Shown here: positions 1 to 9,755 of the stretch, piece by piece
How positions within the stretch are numbered: position 1 is the stretch's first letter
Layout of the letters: each line of letters begins with the position of its first letter
Source: Polyodon spathula
Lineage: Eukaryota > Chordata > Actinopteri > Acipenseriformes > Polyodontidae
DNA: 64,000 bases
Reading direction: 5' to 3'
Assembly: GCF_017654505.1 (NCBI RefSeq)
Contig: NC_054538.1
Span: forward strand, 47,632,489-47,696,488
Made by a program: the position numbers and the translations under genes
Notes under the pieces: generated by a model
The model's database searches: none
What the model saw: the letters and a program-made list of their open reading frames with translations, nothing else
What the model was told of the DNA's origin: nothing

Positions 1-560
1 GCACATTTTCTTTTTTGCTGTAGCATACTTAGTACACAATTAACAGGAAACAGAACGCACACTTTACAGAAATAATATATTTTTTCATTTACATCTAGAA
101 AATTTGACAGTGTACTTACTGCAGTTGTTTTTTTTTTGTTTTTTTTAGTTTTTTCCTTCCATTTTTGACATTTGGAGGTTCTGTAGTTCAGCAGGTTTCA
201 TTATTGATGGTTTAAAATTGTATAATTGTAATAGGCGTTCAGGGGTTATGATAATAATAGTCAGGCTCGACAAAGCACTTGTCAAATGAAAGTCTTGATT
301 GAAAATGTATCTTTAATTGGCACATTTGTATAATGTATGTTGGGATCAGCCAATAAGGTTTATTGGTAAAGTGCCAGACCCTGGCTATGTATGGTCTGAA
401 TCCTACAACAATCTTGTATTTGACTTTACTCTTATAGGTATCTGTATTCACTTTTTTGTAATTGCTCTTATTTGAAATCATTCTCATCCATTCATCGTAT
501 TTACTGGACTTTACTCGTATAAGCAAATACTTTTAATATAAGTTAACTGCTCTTAGCCGA
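1..560. other. AT-rich stretch, no assigned gene
   Basis: No element or gene is recognised. A 95-residue open frame lies on the minus strand at 239-526; it is basic and aromatic-rich with no motif I know. It sits just upstream of an L2-type tail, so it may be LINE-derived, but this cannot be shown from the sequence alone. Confidence 0.3.
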
Positions 561-750
561 ACCCGCTCTTACATGTAATTATTTATTGTATTCTGTATCT
601 TTTGCTACTGCTTTTATTGAACTTTGCAACTGATCTTATCTGTAATGTGATATTCTGTAATGTGATACTTCACAATGTGATATTTTGTAACACTTGTAAG
701 TCACCCTGGATAAGGTCATCTGCTAAGAAATAAAATAATAATAATATGTG
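561..750 (+). repeat. L2-type LINE/SINE 3' tail
   Basis: The segment ends in a motif at about 697-745 reading 'gtaagtcaccctggataagg', then 'tctgctaag' and an AATAAT run. This is the conserved 3' tail shared by fish L2 LINEs and the tRNA-derived SINEs that use L2 machinery. The preceding 130 bases contain short repeats of a 'taatgtgatattctg' unit. No tRNA head is seen upstream, so a truncated L2 LINE is more likely than a SINE. Confidence 0.6.
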
Positions 751-984
751 CTATGCTTGTACCAGAATACACGGACATGGAATCCCTATATTCCCCTCCG
801 GCCTGCAATCCTCACTGATACCAGCCTGACCAACATTACAAGATGGGTGATAGCCTAACCAACATTACAGAGGGTGATAGCAAGGAACTATGGGAATTTG
901 AGTTTTAACCTGGCCAGGCTACTGACCCTAATAAAAGGGACAGGTGGGTGAAACTTACACGCACTTTATGGAGCAAGCGAATTG

Positions 985-1162
985 CTACAAGGTCTCTACC
1001 AACTTTGCACACCTAGATTTGGCATATTGGCAGATATGGCAATATACCATTCTTCTTTACAAAACTTCAAGCTCTGTCAAGTTCCTTGGGTTGTGTTGAT
1101 GAACAGCAATCTTCAAGTTAAGCCACACATTTTCAATTGGATTAGGTTGGGGATCTGACTGG
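985..1162 (-). pseudogene. Tc1-like transposase, C-terminal fragment
   Basis: On the minus strand the sequence reads as a decayed Tc1/mariner transposase C-terminus. It begins at the conserved block that normally reads WPSQSPDLNPIENVW (here WPSQIPNLIQLKMCGL, with a frameshift) and continues through a region matching the usual LKIAVHQHNPRNL stretch. It contains stops. It abuts an internal CR1 segment at about 1163, and a central Tc1 transposase part of the same orientation resumes at about 1763, so the CR1 piece interrupts the Tc1 copy. Confidence 0.65.
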
Positions 1163-1762
1163 GCCAGTCAACTGGATGACATGTGGGGCATGTTGTCCGT
1201 ATCCTCCCTTGTAAAAACTTGTGAAAAGTAATCATTTAATATGTTTGCTGTTGTTTTTTCATCTATGATTTTGCCATTTGTATCTCTTAGACATTTAATC
1301 TCCTCTTTGAATGTTCGCTTGCTGTTGTAATATTGGAAAAACATTTTGGAATTGGTTTTAGCCCCCTTAGCAATGTTCATTTCTATTTCTCTCTTGGTCT
1401 TTCTAACTTCTGTTTTGACTTGCGTTTGCAGTTCTGTGTACTCTTTCTGTGTACTTTCTTTTTGATCCCTTTTTAACGCTCTGTAAAGTGCCTTTCTTCG
1501 CTGAATATTTTTTTTATTTGATCTATTAAACCATTTTGGTAATTTAGTTTTACATTTAGATTTGTCACCTTTAGTGATGTAATTGTTTTACTCCTCTAGT
1601 ACTACATTTTTGAAGAACAGCCATCCCTTTTCTGTGGATGTTTTCTCTATTTTACTCCAATCTACTTCTGTTAGTGTTTCATACCTTCATAGTTTGGTTT
1701 CCTAAAATTGTAAACCTTAGCTTTAGTTATTACTTTTGGGGTTTGAAAAAGCACTTCAAAGT
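1163..1762 (-). pseudogene. CR1-type LINE internal fragment (end of endonuclease to start of RT)
   Basis: The minus strand encodes parts of a CR1 ORF2. The open section at 1168-1380 contains the KRTFKEEIKCLRDTNGK segment that links the endonuclease and RT domains in the long copy at 51.3-55.8 kb. The remainder matches that copy with frameshifts. This is not a 3' end: the fragment stops at an HMSSS motif inside ORF2, so it is not a simple 5'-truncated insertion. It still carries the 8 bases missing from the long copy near 54006. Confidence 0.75.
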
Positions 1763-1943
1763 AGGGATGGTGTTCTTTGGGTGATGTGATGTGTTGGGTT
1801 TGCGCTAAACATAACGCTTTGCATTTAGGCCAAAAAGTTCCGTATTAGTTTCATCGGACCAAAACATTTTTTGCCACATGGCTACAGAATCTCCTGAGTG
1901 TTTTTTTTGCATACTTCAAATGGGATTCAAGGTGGGCTTTCTT
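1763..1943 (-). pseudogene. Tc1-like transposase, central catalytic fragment
   Basis: The minus strand reads as the middle of a Tc1 transposase: the first catalytic Asp lies in an MFWSDETNTELFG motif, followed by a YVWRKPNTSHHP motif. Both are hallmarks of Tc1-like DD34E transposases. Orientation matches the C-terminal piece at 985-1162. The CR1 segment between them is an intruder or a rearrangement product. Too short and broken to function. Confidence 0.7.
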
Positions 1944-2138
1944 AAGAACATAAGAACATAAGAAAGTTTACAAACGAGAGGAGGCCATTCGGCCCATCTT
2001 GCTCGTTTGGTTGTTAGTAGCTTATTGATCCCAAAATCTCATCAAGCAGCTTCTTGAAGGATCCCAGGGTGTCAGCTTCAACAACATTACTGGGGAGTTG
2101 ATTCCAGACCCTCACAATTCTCTGTGTAAAAAAGTGTA
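1944..2138 (-). repeat. CR1-type LINE 3' end
   Basis: Minus-strand CR1 3' terminus. The tail is a short repeat of 'aagaacat' (forward sense), followed by the conserved 3' region seen in at least six other places here. It encodes the last residues of ORF2 (FTQRIVRVWNQLPSN). It stops abruptly at about 2138, as a 5'-truncated LINE insertion does. Confidence 0.85.
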
Positions 2139-2189
2139 CAGTAGAGTGATAAGGCATTGGAAGGACTGAAATCTGCTCTTTTGACAACT

Positions 2190-2345
2190 GTTGTCCTTGC
2201 TCACCCAAATTTCAATAAGCCATTCCATCTCTCAGTAGATGCGGCTCAGGTAGGCTTGGGAGTGTGTTTGAGCCAGTTTGTGGAAGGGGAGTCAAATGCT
2301 TGACCAGTAGCATTCGCCAGCAAGTCACTCATTAAGTCCCAATCT
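2190..2345 (+). pseudogene. Ty3/gypsy RNase H fragment
   Basis: The plus strand translates to FNKPFHLSVDAAQVGLGVCL, then LSQFVEGES, a stop and PVAFASKSL. This is the start of a gypsy-type RNase H: the first catalytic Asp in the DA motif, and a downstream PVAFASRSL-like block. It lies between two minus-strand CR1 3' fragments and is too short to place in a family. Confidence 0.6.
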
Positions 2346-2364
2346 CACTCTCCATCTCACAGAC

Positions 2365-3110
2365 TTAAGAACATGAGAACATAAGAAAGTTTACAAACGA
2401 GAGGAGGCCATTCGGCCCATCTTGCTCGTTTGGTTGTTAGTAGCTTATTGATCCCAAAATCTCATCAAGCAGCTTCTTGAAGGATCCCAGGGTGTCAGCT
2501 TCAACAACATTACTGGGGAGTTGATTCCAGACCCTCACAATTCTCTGTGTAAAAAAGTGTCTCCTATTTTCTGTTCTGAATGCCCCTTTTTCTAAACTCC
2601 ATTTGTGACCCCTGGTCCTTGTTTCTTTTTTCAGGCTGAAAAAGTCCCTTGCGTCGACACTGTCAATACCTTTTAGAATTTTGAATGCTTGAATTAGGTC
2701 GCCACGTAGTCTTCTTTGTTCAAGACTGAACAGATTCAATTCTTTTAGCCTGTCTGCATATGACATGCCTTTTAAGCCCGGAATAATTCTGGTCGCTCTT
2801 CTTTGCACTCTTTCTAGAGCAGCAATATCTTTTTTATAGCGAGGTGACCAGAACTGCACACAATATTCAAGATGAGGTCTTACAAGTGCATTGTACAGTT
2901 TTAACATTACTTCCCTTGATTTAAATTCAACACTTTTCACAATGTATCCGAGTATCTTGTTAGCCTTTTTTATAGCTTCCCCACATTGCCTAGATGAAGA
3001 CATTTCTGAGTCAACAAAAACTCCTAGGTCTTTTTCATAGATTCCTTCTCCAATTTCAATATCTCCCATATGATATTTATAATGTACATTTTTATTTCCT
3101 GCGTGCAGTA
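2365..3110 (-). pseudogene. CR1-type LINE 3' fragment with ORF2 C-terminus
   Basis: A 5'-truncated CR1 copy on the minus strand. The open frame at 2437-3069 gives 210 residues of the ORF2 C-terminus, including YNALVRPHLEYCVQFWSPRY and the terminal LLDEILGSISY. It matches the end of the long copy's RT polypeptide with few changes and is unbroken, so it is a fairly young truncated insertion. Its 5' edge meets a short 'cagtatcttgag' repeat tract. Confidence 0.88.
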
Positions 3111-3190
3111 CCTTAAGTAGTACTTATGCAGTATCTTGAGTATCTTGATCAGTATCTTATGCAGTATCTTGCAGTATCTTGAGTAATGGC
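3111..3190. repeat. short imperfect tandem repeat (cagtatcttgag-like)
   Basis: About six imperfect copies of a 'cagtatcttgag' to 'cagtatcttatg' unit lie between the CR1 fragment and a Tc1-like transposase fragment. It may have arisen at the junction of the two elements. No function is apparent. Confidence 0.6.
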
Positions 3191-3862
3191 TTCCTGCTTG
3201 CCACCCTACCATACAGGCCAGATTTGTGGATTGCTTTGGATGTTGTTGTCACATGCACACTTTGACCAGTCTTGGCGGTAAAAGCCTGTAGCTCTTGCAA
3301 AGTTGCCATTGGCTTCTTGGTAGCCTCTCTGATGAGTCTCCTTCTTGCTCGGTCATCCAGTTTGGAGGGACAGCCTGATGTAGGCAGGGTCTTGGTGGTG
3401 CCATACACCTTCCCCTTCTTAATCGTCTTGACCGTGCTCCAAGGGATATTCAAAGACTTTGATATTTTTTTTATACCCATCCCCTGATCTGTGCTTTGTC
3501 CCAGAGTTCTTTTGAAAGCGCCTTGGTGCTCATGGTTGAGTTTTTGCTTTGAAATGCACTACCCAGCAGAGGGAACCTACAGGAACTGCTGAATTTATCC
3601 TGAAATCATGTGAATTGTTACAATTTAACACAGGTGGAGGCCGCATAACTTGGTATGCGATTTTGAAGGTGATTGGTTACAAATGAGCTAATTTAGGATT
3701 GCTATTACAAGGGGGGTGGACACTTATCCAAACAAGCTATTTCAGTTTTTATTTTTAGTTAATTTTCTACAAATTTCTAGAATATTTTTTTCACTTGGAA
3801 GTTGTAGGGTAGCATATGTAAATAAATGAAAAAAAAACTTTGAATGCATTTTAATTCCAGGC
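3157..3862 (-). mobile_element. Tc1-like transposon, 5' part
   Basis: Minus-strand Tc1-like element containing its 5' end, untranslated leader and the transposase N-terminus. The open frame at 3157-3480 encodes the paired-like helix-turn-helix half (KKISKSLNIPWSTVKTI, then a GCPSKLDDRARRRL segment) and runs into SGLYGRVASRKPLL. A start-like MSTKALSKELWDK lies just upstream at about 3533 in another frame, so one frameshift is present. The catalytic half is absent; the outer end meets a TA-rich tract at 3863. Confidence 0.75.
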
Positions 3863-3889
3863 TATATATATATATAAAAGATTTAGCAA

Positions 3890-3993
3890 ATTATATTGAT
3901 CTATGATAATGTATGCGTAAATAATAACTTGTGAGGATATTGGGCCGTGTATAACCCTCTAGACATATAGAACATATTTATGCACGACAGAAT
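3890..3993 (+). repeat. dispersed 100-bp repeat, copy 1
   Basis: This segment ('taaataataacttgtgagga' followed by a conserved 'gtgtataaccct') recurs at about 36372-36470 in the same orientation with about 85-90% identity by eye. The flanks differ. It may be the end of an LTR, because a decayed gag-like reading follows here. The family is not recognised. Confidence 0.5.
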
Positions 3994-4239
3994 TGGTGCT
4001 CTTCCCGGATCTAATTTATTAATATGCAAATTAACTAATATTGAAAAAATAAAAAGTTAAGATATAACTAATTAGAGAAAACACTCGGACTAAAGCTTTG
4101 AATTTTTGAAAATTTCTCTTGTGAAAAAGTTTATTTTTGTTCAAACAAAACCATTAAGCAATTGTGATTTTAGGACTTGGCAATCTTAGGTTGTAAGTTA
4201 ACCTAAGCAATAGTTACACATGATAAGTGAGAATCTATA

Positions 4240-4715
4240 ACTTGAGGAGTTCAAAACATAGCATGGAAGGTGAATAAAATTCAGTTGAGTGAAGGATATT
4301 GAAATCTTATTATGAAAAAGCGGATATATCAGTGGAGTATAATGAATGGTTTAAGAGACTTAAGGAAGTACTGATTGCTCAGTTGGCAGAAGAGGAACAC
4401 AATAATTTTCCTGAACAGGACATTTAGAGTTATAGTGAGGTACTATTTATGGTGGACCACCCAAAGAAAGAAAGAGTAATGATTATCATTTCATGGCTTC
4501 GGTAATGGTTCTGAACATTGAACGTAAAAAGAAAATACAAAATCTGGTTGGTCAATTGTTGTCTCTGAAAAGTGAGCGTTAATAAGAAATCCAGGCAATG
4601 AGGCAAAGGTGACTGAATTAGAAAACGAAGCTGCCAGTTGTAGTAGTGTCAATAAGGATGATGATGCACAGATAAAGGATTTGCAGTCGGAAATTGAAAC
4701 GCTCACCAGGGGCCA
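4240..4715 (+). pseudogene. decayed gag-like coding stretch
   Basis: Joined over stops, the plus strand gives coding-like text: YYEKADISVEYNEWFKRLKE, a stretch rich in Glu and Lys, and a heptad-like tail (ENEAASCSSVNKDDDAQIKD) that looks like a coiled coil. It follows copy 1 of the dispersed repeat, as a gag gene would follow an LTR. No zinc knuckle or protease is present. The link to the retroelement at 22.1-23.5 kb is only a guess. Confidence 0.35.
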
Positions 4716-4978
4716 TATTCACAAAGCTGACTTAAGTCTAAGGCCAAAAAAAGTGTCTTCCACTCAAGAGAAAGCCGTTGCCTGAGGGACAGATTGATAA
4801 TTTAACTTTTTCACTGGGACTTAAGAAAAATCATTATGTCATGTAAATATAAATAATGTCAAATGTATATATTTTATTATAGAATTTCATAATTTTCTAT
4901 AAAAAAAATATATTGTTACAATTTTAAACTGACCTGTTGAATTATTTTACAGTGATTAGGCTCTCATTGATTACTTAA

Positions 4979-4979
4979 G

Positions 4980-5076
<97 letters not shown>
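4979..5076. repeat. (TA)n(CA)n compound microsatellite
   Basis: About 68 bases of TA followed by about 28 bases of CA, directly abutting the terminus of a Tc1-like element. The same TA-CA arrangement occurs at the ends of the Tc1-like element near 15.5-17 kb. Confidence 0.95.
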
Positions 5077-5077
<1 letters not shown>

Positions 5078-5498
5078 CCAGTCAAAAGTTTTAGAACACC
5101 CCCATTTTTCCAGTTTTTATTGAAATTTAAGCAGTTCAAGTCCAGTGAATAACCTGAAATGGTACAAAGGTAAGCGGTAAACTGCCAGAGGTTAAAAAAA
5201 AAAGTTTAGGTTGCCAAAAACTGAAAAATAATGTACATTTCAGAGTTATACAAAAAGACCTTTTTCAGGGAACAAGTAATGAGTTAACAACGTACAGCTG
5301 TTCTGCAGCAACGGAAGTAAATGAAGTCTTGAAAGTTGATGCTAACAATTCCTACAGGTGTCCCAACTTTTGTTGATTACTTACAAACCCTCTGTCTGTA
5401 TAAAAGCAGTGTTGGAACAGACTGTGTTACTACACCCTCTTAAGAATTATTTGGACAGTGTTGTACTGCAGGAAGTGGTATATTGCTATCCTAATGGC

Positions 5499-6308
5499 AT
5501 GAAAAAGGCAATTAACAAAGGAAGACAGACAGACCATTATAACCCTTAAAAGTGTAGGTCTTTCCTTTACAGAAATTGCAAAGAAAGCCAAGGTGTCAGT
5601 GAATACAGTTTCCTACACCATCAAAAGGCACTTGGAAACTGGAGGAAACTCTGACAGGAAGAGGTCTGGCAGACCCAAAGCCACAACAGAATCAGAAGAC
5701 AAGTTTCTGAGAGTCAACAGCTTGCGTGATAGGCAGCTCACAGGACAACAGCTTCAAGCACAGTTTAACACTGATCGAAGTAAGCAAGTCTCAGTTTCAA
5801 CTGTGAAGAGAAGACTTTGAGCTGCAGGTTTGACAGGTTGAGTGGCAGTAAGAAAGCCATTGCTAAGATGGCAAAATAAGAAAAAGAGGCTTGCCTGGGC
5901 CATGAAGCACCACCAGTGGACTACTGAAGACTGGAAGAAGGTCTTATGGACAGAGGAATCAAAATTTGAAATCTTCAGTTCATCATGCAGGGTTTTTATA
6001 CACCGTCGAGTAGGCGAAAGGATGGTTTCTCGGTGTGTGACAGAGGAAGCGTGATGGTCTGGGGCTCTTTTGCTGGATCCAAAGTCGGCGACTTGCACAG
6101 AGTGAGTGGCACCCTGAACCAAAACGGCTACCACAGCATTTTGCAGCGCCATGCAATACCCTCTGGTGTACACCTAGTTGGTCAGGGGTTCATCCTACAG
6201 CAAGATAATGACCCAAAACATACCTCCAGGCTATGTCAGAACTTCCTTAGAAGAAAAGAACAAGACGGTAGGCTTCAAATCATGGAATGGCCAGCAGAGT
6301 CTCCAGAA
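5499..6308 (+). pseudogene. Tc1-like transposase, main part (broken)
   Basis: From the likely ATG at 5499 the reading passes through an N-terminal helix-turn-helix (KKAKVSVNTVSYTIKRHLET), a GRPKATTE linker, then the catalytic domain: first Asp equivalent in KVLWTEESKFEIF (Glu replaces the usual Asp of WTDES), and second Asp in FILQQDNDPKHTS. There are stops at about 5818 and 5839 and a frameshift near 6045. The final catalytic Glu block lies beyond the insertion at 8436. Non-functional. Confidence 0.85.
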
Positions 6309-7001
6309 TTAACCTCTTACGCCCCCTGTGTCCCGCGGACGGGACATGGTAGTGCAATTACACAATATATTTCAAAAATCATCTGTAATATTATTACAAA
6401 AGCAAAACAGCAAAAAAACACCTACTCAATATCAAAAACGTTGTTTTCCTACCGTCAAACAGCTAAGGAATTTTTTGAATTCGCCATTTCACCGCTGAGA
6501 TATTCCCTTCGCAATGTATCTAGTACCTCACGGTTCAAAAACAACTCCGATTGACTAGCTGTGCGTTTCGCTGCTCTGGTCTTACATGTATCTGTTGATG
6601 GTGAAATCTCGGTGATCACGTTGTAGGTGAGGTCACAAGCTGTCCATTCATACCTTGACTTTGTTTGTAGCCTAATCCATTGAAGAGTAATCGATATGCG
6701 TACGTAAACAAGACACATATTTGCAAGCGAGTGAGCAAGTTCCGCACATAGGATCAAGGTTTCTTACCGTTTTCTGATCATTTTTCAATTTGTAAAATTT
6801 ATAAAATCGAACGAAATGGCGAGCAGTGTTCCAAAGCATCCCAAAAGAAGTCGATTCAGTCTTTTTGAAGTTTTGGAGGCGATGGATAATAGTGAAAGTG
6901 ACAGCGAAAATGACTTTCTGGGTTGGAGAGCGCTGATTCAGCGCATTTGAAGATGGATTGGAGCCTCTTCAAGATTTGTAAGTATAATGGATCCACACTA
7001 C

Positions 7002-7066
<65 letters not shown>
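7002..7066. repeat. (TTA)n microsatellite
   Basis: A 65-base run of TTA/ATT trinucleotides inside the piggyBac-like element. A shorter run of the same unit at 7514-7545 belongs to an inverted L2-type tail. Confidence 0.95.
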
Positions 7067-7068
<2 letters not shown>

Positions 7069-7509
7069 TTTCAATGTGCATTTTTACTGTAAATGGTATT
7101 AGAAAATGCAACCATTTGACTCTCAAGGGGCACATAAAAATAACATTTTTTTTAAATAATTTTTATTGCATAATAAAGAGCAACACCATGTCTCATCTGT
7201 GCTGTGCTGCTGTATACGATCCCTGATATTTATGATGCAAGAAGTAATTGTTTCTTCCCGGCCATCTTTATTATTTTCTCATTGATGTTCATTGATTTAG
7301 ATTATTGCATGGGAGTGTTTAGCAAACTTTTTTATATTTCACCTAGAGACAGTGTAGGTTTCTTAGCCTTTCAAGATAAGCTGTCTGCCTGCTCCAACAA
7401 TCACTCCCTTAGTTCCTTTGTTTGCCACATGTCAATCAAAGTAAGATGAAAGGAACAGAGGTATTTTCAGTCTGGCAGCCTGATTTAAAGCAGCAAAGAT
7501 GTCTGCAAT

Positions 7510-7513
<4 letters not shown>

Positions 7514-7545
<32 letters not shown>

Positions 7546-7590
7546 GTAGACATTTAGCAGATGCCTTTATCCAATAATCAACGTATGTTC
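7514..7590 (-). repeat. L2-type LINE/SINE 3' tail, inverted
   Basis: ATT repeats followed by 'gacatttagcagatgccttt' are the reverse complement of the L2-type tail motif seen at 697-745. It lies within the piggyBac-like element, so a LINE or SINE inserted there. No tRNA head is obvious on its far side. Confidence 0.6.
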
Positions 7591-8435
7591 ACGTGTCAGC
7601 AGTGCTTGAATGAGAGTAACCACTTTATTTTGAAAAAAAAAACTCATAATTTTGCTTCTGCACATTTACATACTTTCAAGCAAGTGAGTAACAAAAATAC
7701 AGTCAGGTACTGAAAATTCAGAGCTACAAAAAAATCTTAGTAGCAACATTCTCATGCACAAACACACAGTTATGTGAGAGCAATGTGCCTGACAGTTGTA
7801 GCATATGAACTGAGAGTATTTGTCATGCATACTCATCATGGATACATTTCGGGCACCCCAACGCTCTCCAAAAAGGCCACCTTTTCAATGAAACATTGGA
7901 CAAATAAGTAAAAAAGAGGGTTACAAAATATAACTCATGTGGCAATGTATAGCATGTGAGGTGCCAGAAGGTAACCTCCCTTTTAGGTCTTGCTCAAGAA
8001 ACTAGTGTATGACTGGCCATAAAGATTTACACAATATTCATTTTTGGAGAGGTTTGGGGATCCTTGGGCCTAGCTGTGTAAAAACTCATGTAGAATTTGA
8101 TCCCTTTATTCAATCAGTTTCAATTTTTTATCCAGTGTAGTAGACATGTTGGGGAAGCACTCGAAAAAAATCAGGTTATTTTCATGTGTTACAAGGTGAA
8201 AATATTACGATAGAATATAAACAAATGAAAAGCGTTTCTTTTTTTTTTCTGGTTATCTCCTTCCAGTGTGGTACTGAGTAAGACTTATATCAAATCTGAG
8301 TCTTAGTCCTAAAGGCCAGGGGGTTACCTTGAATTCAAGCCCTGAACCATGCCTGTGCTGTCTATACTTTGGAAGATAATGTGATTTATTTAAGGTCATA
8401 GCCCTCCAGGCGGAAATTGGGGTTTAACAGGTTAA

Positions 8436-8492
8436 CCCATCGAGCTGGTTTGGGATGAACTGGACAGAAGGGTGAAAGCAAAGCAACCTACA
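8436..8492 (+). pseudogene. Tc1-like transposase, C-terminal remainder
   Basis: The sequence after the second TTAA reads PIELVWDELDRRVKAKQPTS, the block holding the last catalytic Glu of a Tc1 transposase. It continues the frame interrupted at 6308. This is the direct evidence that the 2.1-kb segment between the TTAAs is an insertion into a Tc1 gene. Confidence 0.85.
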
Positions 8493-8817
8493 AGTGTATT
8501 TTTTAATACCATTTTGTTTGGAGCAGGGGAGCAGAGAAGAATGAAAGAAATAGTGGAGCATCGTGGTGGATATTATTATGAGAGGTGAACAGAATCGTCA
8601 CAGCTTCGGTCCACTCACATTCTCTGAACACAACACAGACTCTCGCCATTAAAGTACATTGTCTTTTACACAGGACTTGCACATCACAATAGAGTAGAAG
8701 TGAGTAAACTCTGTATCCCTTATATGAGAGGTGGGTAAACAATATATTGCCCAAATTCAAAGTGGGTAAACATCGTTTACCTGTATATACCCTCGACGTA
8801 TACCACTGAGTAAAACT
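8493..8817. other. unassigned sequence
   Basis: No gene or repeat is recognised. The minus strand is open for 85 codons at 8503-8760, but the translation has no known motif. A 'gtgggtaaac' motif occurs twice, near 8731 and 8762. Confidence 0.4.
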
Positions 8818-8877
8818 CCAAAGAGTTTAAAGTACCTGGTATTGCAAGGCAGTCTCCCCTCCAAATACTAACCATGC
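8818..8877 (-). pseudogene. 5S rRNA 3'-half fragment (pseudogene or 5S-derived SINE piece)
   Basis: Read on the minus strand, the segment begins 'gcatggttagtatttggagg' and ends 'aataccaggtac'. This follows the 3' half of vertebrate 5S rRNA (consensus 'gcctggttagtacttggatg' and 'gaataccaggtgc'). The 5' half with the internal promoter is absent, so it cannot be an active gene. It could be a 5S pseudogene or a remnant of a 5S-headed SINE. Confidence 0.7.
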
Positions 8878-8884
8878 ATATTTT

Positions 8885-8998
8885 TTTTTGTTTTTTAACA
8901 GACATTGATCCAGGCCAACTTACAGTTGTGACATACCATACCAGTTGTTACCCATTTATACAGTCAGACTTTTAACTGGACCAGCAGCAATGTGTCCC
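8885..8998 (-). repeat. tRNA-derived SINE, tail half (split by LTR element)
   Basis: On the minus strand this half carries the body and an L2-like tail ('taagttggcctggatcaatg' followed by 'tctgttaaa'). Its head half lies at 14916-14993 beyond the retrotransposon, with GTCCC at both junctions. Together they give a complete SINE in reverse orientation. Confidence 0.65.
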
Positions 8999-9733
8999 TG
9001 TGACGGAAAGATGAGTTCTGGTGATAAATCTTCCTCCCAACCTGTGAGGGCGCTAAAGAACGGGAGGAGAAGCATCTGGAAGGGCTGGCCTGACAGTTCG
9101 TTTCCGGGTCAGGGAAGTGGGTCAGCCTGGATGGAAGCGCGACTCTGTTGTAAGACCGTATTGATTTGAGAGATAAACGAGAGGCAGCTGCAAGTAATAA
9201 GGCAGCTGCAACCGTTTATCTCGATATCATGCGGGATTACATATAGGGGCCAGGGTAACGCTGGTCTTTTCCTTCGTTTGGGTAAATGTTCGGAGAGAGA
9301 AGGAGCGAGAGAGGAGCTCTCGTTGTTGCAGAGAATTACGTGTTGTGTATTGTTGTGTTTGTTTTGTAATTGTCTGCGTTTTGCACCACCAGACAGTTAA
9401 CTCACCTATCCGGAGCTGTCGACCAGGGTCAGCACAATCCGGATCACCACTGCACGGAACCGTCACGAAATACAGTGTCTTCACCCACCACAAGCACGTC
9501 TGCACTCACCCAGGACTGGTGACCGTGTGTTCGTTTTGTTCGGGACTGTGTCTGTGTTATTGCTATCCCCGTGCTTTACACATTGTTGTGTATAGCCGGG
9601 GATTTATTATTTAACGGTCACCAGACCTGGATTATAAATAAAAGCACCTTTTCACTGGAAACTGTTGTCTGCCTGTCACTCCTGCATCGCATCACCGTTA
9701 TACCTGTTCCCCTCCACTAGCCACTTTGCCACA
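8999..9733 (+). repeat. 5' LTR of element 1
   Basis: Begins TGTGACGGAAAG and ends TTTGCCACA, with TG...CA termini. Matches 14181-14915 almost perfectly. A possible polyadenylation signal (ATAAATAAAAGC) lies near 9637. Related LTRs occur at 17143-17860, 37101-37265, 39274-39815 and 55992-56694. Confidence 0.95.
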
Positions 9734-9735
9734 CG

Positions 9736-9752
9736 TGGTGTCAGAACACGGG
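9736..9752 (+). promoter_or_regulatory. primer-binding site of element 1
   Basis: TGGTGTCAGAACACGGG starts two bases after the LTR. The first 11 bases are identical to the equivalent site of element 2. The sequence resembles the complement of a tRNA-Leu 3' end; that tRNA assignment is from memory. Confidence 0.7.
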
Positions 9753-9755
9753 ACT

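Larger units (their letters stand above)
6309..8435 (+). mobile_element. piggyBac-like element with flanking TTAA, transposase mostly lost
   Basis: TTAA occurs at 6309-6312 and 8432-8435, exactly where the Tc1 transposase is interrupted, as expected for piggyBac insertion. The ends are imperfect inverted repeats: the left begins CCTCTTACGCCCC and the right, in reverse complement, begins CCTGTTAAACCCC. Inside, a plus-strand frame from 6816 begins MASSVPKHPKRSRFSLFEVL and has a Ser/Asp/Glu-rich run, typical of a piggyBac transposase N-terminus. It ends after about 45 residues; the catalytic domain is absent. Internal material includes a (TTA)n tract and an inverted L2-type tail. Confidence 0.75.
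5071..8492 (+). mobile_element. Tc1-like transposon, split by a piggyBac-like insertion
   Basis: The 5' end carries a Tc1-type terminal inverted repeat ('ccagtcaaaagttttagaac') next to the CA repeat. The transposase frame starts near 5499 and resumes after the inserted piggyBac-like element at 8436. The matching 3' inverted repeat was not found after 8492, so the element is truncated there. Confidence 0.8.

Noticed and set aside
9227..9505. 92-residue minus-strand frame repeated at 14409-14687
   Set aside because: It is the antisense of the LTR, present twice only because the LTR is present twice.
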